Below are positions 60,318 through 64,000 of a DNA stretch of 64,000 nt, piece after piece. This DNA comes from Polyporus tsugae. Its lineage: Eukaryota; Basidiomycota; Agaricomycetes; Polyporales; Polyporaceae. How positions within the stretch are numbered: the first letter of the stretch is position 1; every line of letters starts with the position of its first letter. The stretch is taken from positions 124,001-188,000 of the forward strand of contig JAHRBS010000008.1 in NCBI GenBank assembly GCA_024305745.1, written 5' to 3'. A program made the position numbers and the translations under genes. Under the pieces are notes generated by a model that worked only from the letters and a program-made list of their open reading frames with translations, did no database searches and had not been told where the DNA came from.

Positions 60318-60388
60318 GTGTACGTTGTTCCGGCCACCGGGTGTGGAGCTCGACTTTGAAAACTGGCTAGTGAAATATGCGACGTTGT
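60318..60388 (+). pseudogene. Aldo/keto reductase last-exon remnant, cassette copy 4
   Basis: Reads RPPGVELDFENWLVKYAT, matching the end PPWGVDLGFQNWPVKFAV of the intact reductase. Nothing else of the gene remains. It lies tail to tail with the F-box gene at 60542-62844, as in the other three copies. Confidence 0.7.
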
Positions 60389-60541
60389 CGACGTGGCGGA
60401 AGGAGAGTCAATCGTGTATCATAATGCGCCGATAAAACAAGATCGGCTCTTCCGTTGCCGAAAACTACAACCTGCACAATGTCCGCCTACCGGTTCGCCA
60501 ACAGTAGTACGTACTGTATAGTTCCCTTTTCCCAATAGCTG

Positions 60542-62844
60542 CTAAGTGAGAAACGGAACGACCTGTCCGCGTACTAATAAACCTGCTCCCCCATGCGTCT
60601 GCCGGCCCCACACAGTAGGCCAATCTCGATGGATCGCAGAGGGCAGGGAGAACCTCTCTGGCAACCTCGCCATCCAATCGACCTCCCCAAGCGCACTAGA
60701 GGCTCCCGCATCCATCACGATGACCTCCTCCACGCCGAGGGCCCGCAGCCGCGCGAGGTCATCCGAATCTGCCGGGAAGGAGTAGTGGACCGAGACGATG
60801 AGGCGACGCACGGGGAAGCCTAGAGATGCACGGGCTGCAAGCGTCGCGTCGAGCTCCGCTATCTCGTCGCTCGACTCCAACGAGGTCCACAGCGTGTCTA
60901 AAGCCGGGTAGGGGGAGCGTTCCACCGACTCCGAGTCTGCACCAGTGGAAGATGCGGTCGGCTGGACCAGATGGGCTGGGCCCGCACGGAGAGTGGGCCT
61001 CGATTCCGGCCGACACCACTTGTCGATGTCCCGGATTACCGAGAGTGCTGTGATGTTGGGGAAAGCGCCGGCGCCGGGGAGCAGCGAACCGAGCGCGGCG
61101 GTCGCAACGCGATCCTTGGTGTAGTGGATTCGGAGCTCCTCCGTCGCGGAAAACAGGTGGAGGAAGGTGCGGAAGAGGACGTGGTAGGGGAAGGGGCTCG
61201 ACGGGTCGCGATCGGTTGGAATCTGGAGACGAAGCGAGCCTTGGCGGAATACCAGCTGCATGGGGCTGCCAGTGGATATGTAGGACAGCCCGAGGAACAC
61301 GTGGGAGACGGCATCCTTCCCGGGGACATGGCGACAAACACTGTCCAAGATGTTGCCGACGCCTTTGGTAGGGCCGTAATTGTGGCCGAAAGGCGCAGGG
61401 AGGTGCATGTGGCAGGTGGGCGGGATGGAAATGAGGGAGAGGAGAAAGTCGGTTAGATGTGTGGGGTCATCGGAGACGGTCTGGAGCCTGTATGTGAAGG
61501 CCAGGTACTGCAACCGGGGAAGCGAGACCAGAGCAGGGGAGACAGGGGATTTGTGCGAACCACGGCTCTCCGAGTATGGCATGTCGTGAATGTAGACCTC
61601 CTCCAGCTTTGGGCTGCGAGCCAAGAATTTGACGAGATCCTTGACATCCCAGCAGACAGTGGCAATGCGGCTTCCGACAAAACCGATCTTTAGCAAAGTC
61701 AACGCGGGAAATTCGTTCTCCGGGAGGCCCCGGAGGTCGATGAGACAGAGAGAGCGCAACCTAGCGCCGCCGTTGAAAAAGGGCAGGGGTCCTGTCCCAA
61801 TCGGCACCTCGATTCCCCCGTTCTGGGAAATCGTGCAGTGCTCGAGTGCGCTCGCGTCAAATGACTGCAAGAATAGCGGCAGATCGATTGAATACGTATC
61901 CCAAGCGTGAAGTTCGCGAATCTTGGGGGAATTTGTTAGCATGAATTGGATCATCTTCTCGGTGCTGTGTTTTGAGGGCTTCCGAGAGTTGAAATGCACA
62001 GCCAAGTTGACAGACGGGTCGACCGGTAGGTATATGCTACGCCGGAAGCAATCATTGCTCCCTCGAGAGCGAGGGACAGTGACGATGGTATTCCATAGCG
62101 TAGGCGTGGCGAGAGCCAGCTCGCGCCAGTGCCTGCATACCTTCGGGAGCTTGTGTAGGTCATCCAGGTCAGGCTCCTCGAACGGCCAATAGGGCAGCCG
62201 AGATCCATGCGAGACTGATCCGGAGGAGAGAGCGAAGATGCTCGTCAGGAGTTCGGGGGGAATACGATTGATGGGAGCGGTGGCGTTCACGAGTCCGCCT
62301 ACAATAGCGAGCCCTTGTCTAAACGCGACAATGAGAGATTCGAGCTAGGATCAGAGAGCGGTCAGGTGGGGCAGGCAGTCAAGCACAATGGGCTAAGCTC
62401 ACTATATTAGCATACCTACAGCACAAACACGTCTTCAGCATTAACGTCACGAAATAGTGTAACTACTTATGAACCTGTACTCACTTCAACCACTGCTGTG
62501 GCACGCTGACGAGAGTCTGGACTTCAGCGACGATCCGGTTGGTGAGCATTTGCAACGCCTTGATGCTATGGTCCATGTCCCGGCATGGCACTGCGTAGAA
62601 TGGTCGGGGTGATTCCTGCGAGAAAAACATGTGCTTTTAATGACAGGGATAGTAGCCACAGATTGAACGTGAGGTTGGATGGTACCGGTTTGAAGTAGGC
62701 AGCCACAGAAGCGACGACGGCAGCCTGAGTTGGACCGTAGGAAAACGACTCCCTGATAAACGGTACGTATTTTTGTATGTTTTTGGTCTGAGCCTCCTCC
62801 TCGGTCCTCAGTCCCTTTGTAAAACGTCTGACCGCTACGATCAT
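60542..62844 (-). CDS. F-box/LRR protein, cassette copy 4 (intact, divergent)
   Basis: Exons: 62844-62686, 62615-62485, 62415-62403 (13 nt) and 62344-60542, all in phase. Exon 1 gives MIVAVRRFTKGLRTEEEAQT; an in-frame ATG at 62871 is an alternative start. Then come RPFYAVPCRDMDHSIKALQM and LAIVGGLVNA, the F-box core PINRIPPELLTSIFAL, WPFEEPDLDDLHKLPKVCRH, and leucine-rich segments to MARLPERFSLPSAIHRDWPT. A 24-residue extension after RDWPT is unlike copy 1. It is clearly homologous to the gene at 23839 but far more diverged than copies 1-3 are from each other. Probable SCF substrate receptor. Confidence 0.88.
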
Positions 62845-63262
62845 TTTACCCTCGCTACAACTAAGTGACACCTCACAGTGATATCAGCCTGAGGCCTGAG
62901 GTGCAAGACTGCCTCACCACTGTGTCTGTGGCCGCTTGTCCCGGAGACCCATGGGGACCTATGTAACGGTGCGTCCCAGATGTACTACTTGCGCACTCTG
63001 TAGGAATTAACTTGAAGAGCGGGAGTACTTCTACAGGAGTGCATTGCGAGCTGGAGTCCCCGGACTACCGTTTCTGTTCCCATGGGAAACAAACCATAAT
63101 TGACGACCAGTATCATCTGTTCACTTTGACGTAAAGGGCTTTCGTCGTCTCAGATCACCACCGTCCATCCATCTACCCTCCCAAAGGACGAGAGTAAGAT
63201 TCCTCATCAGTTTTTTTTAATCCAGCGATGCGTAGATCCACTCATTAGGATAACCCATAGAC
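62845..63262. other. Divergent intergenic stretch
   Basis: Upstream region of two divergent F-box genes. Contains GGCCTGAGG words like those near 4985. No gene. Confidence 0.5.
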
Positions 63263-64000
63263 ATGGGGCCGATTGCTCTGAACATGGACATCCTCCTGGC
63301 CATCTTATCCGTCTCCCCCCCGAAAACCGCGACGTCGATCGTGGAGACCTGTAGCTTTCTCTACCACGAAGGGGCGAAGGTCGTCCTTAAGCATCCGATC
63401 TCCCTCGATGGATCAGAACAGAAGGTCCTTGCACTCTTACGCTTCATCCAGGCCGAAGATCTCTCGCGATGCTCCTACGTACGCACACTCAATATCATCA
63501 CCTACATAAGATCCGAGGCCGTTGCCAAAACGTTAGTGGACGTTGTTCCCCATGACCAACCTGGTACACCTATGTCTCAGAGGAGAGCAATCGTTCAAGG
63601 TGTTTCCCTACCTTCTCCCCGCCTTCGCCTCGCTTCGATCCGTTAAGACGTTGATCATCCACGAGGCCGGAGATAATTCCTGTGAGCTAGTCAGGACACT
63701 TCAGTCCGAGCTAGTCACCGCAAGTATCCTATTCGGTCCAAGTGGTACCCACTCTTTCCCCGCGTCCAGCCACCCGTTGCACCTGTTACGACGATCCGCC
63801 TCTACCCTCCAGGGAATGGGGTGCGCATTCTGGTGTGATACCCTCACGAACATTGAACCGGTCATGTCTTCCCCCCAAATCATCTATCCGAAGGTTCGCA
63901 ATCTCACTCTGCGTAACAACAGAGTCGTCCCCTGCCTTCTTCCTTACATCCAGGCATTCCCCAACCTCATGCATCTCAGAGTGGAGGGCAACTGCTCTCT
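63263..64000 (+). CDS. F-box-like/LRR protein, 5' part, runs off the window, frameshifted
   Basis: The start MGPIALNMDILLAILSVS with CSFLYHEGAKVVL is F-box-like and closely related to the gene at 21615-23297. At about 63553 the frame shifts by a base: KTLVDVVP continues in the next frame as MTNLVHLCLRGEQSF, then FPYLLPAFASLRSVKTLII and YPKVRNLTLR, and stays open to the window end. The sister gene has an Arg codon (VPRMTG) at this place, so two bases seem to be missing here. It may be a pseudogene. The 3' end is outside the window. Confidence 0.7.

Overview
The window looks like a gene-dense chromosome segment of a wood-decay type basidiomycete (Agaricomycetes, probably Polyporales). Nearly every gene is cut by 50-75 nt introns with GTRNGT donors and YAG acceptors. 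The gene content fits that group: many divergent F-box/leucine-rich proteins, a FunK1-like fungal kinase, a DUF1996-WSC secreted protein, an aldo/keto reductase and a large NFX1-type zinc-finger helicase. I see no rRNA or convincing tRNA, no CRISPR and no bacterial-style operon. All names come from reading motifs and comparing genes inside the window; no database search was run.

Layout. 0.3-9 kb holds two paralogous coiled-coil genes (273-1874 and 5149-6672, opposite strands) and a 10-exon membrane/coiled-coil gene (7336-8987) divergent from the second, with a dead short-chain dehydrogenase and one arm of an inverted repeat between them. 9.3-15 kb holds a WD40 pseudogene, an F-box-like gene with a frameshift, and a gene whose splice sites join an F-box-like half to a WD40 propeller. 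15.5-19.4 kb holds two tandem copies of a six-exon family ending in a SUMO-interacting-type motif; a third copy lies at 58.6-60.2 kb. 21.6-31.2 kb holds F-box genes, a FunK1-like probable pseudokinase and an intact aldo/keto reductase.

32.2-36.6 kb is a DHTKD1-type 2-oxo acid dehydrogenase with 20 exons. 37.5-40 kb is a secreted DUF1996 protein with two WSC domains. 43.2-46.4 kb is a decayed inverted copy of the F-box/reductase pair. 47.4-55.5 kb is a ZNFX1-like helicase carrying CCCH, NF-X1 and RZ-type zinc fingers. 60.5-64 kb holds further F-box genes, the last running off the window.

Two patterns stand out. First, an F-box gene and an aldo/keto reductase gene placed tail to tail occur four times, and in each copy at least one partner has decayed. 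Second, the conserved genes (DHTKD1-like, ZNFX1-like, DUF1996-WSC and the three SIM genes) read cleanly through many exons, while several accessory F-box and kinase genes carry single-base frame breaks. This suggests birth and death of an accessory repertoire on a stable housekeeping backbone. Very small exons (6, 13, 13, 19 and 22 nt) recur and are supported by reading frame and, in two cases, by paralogues.
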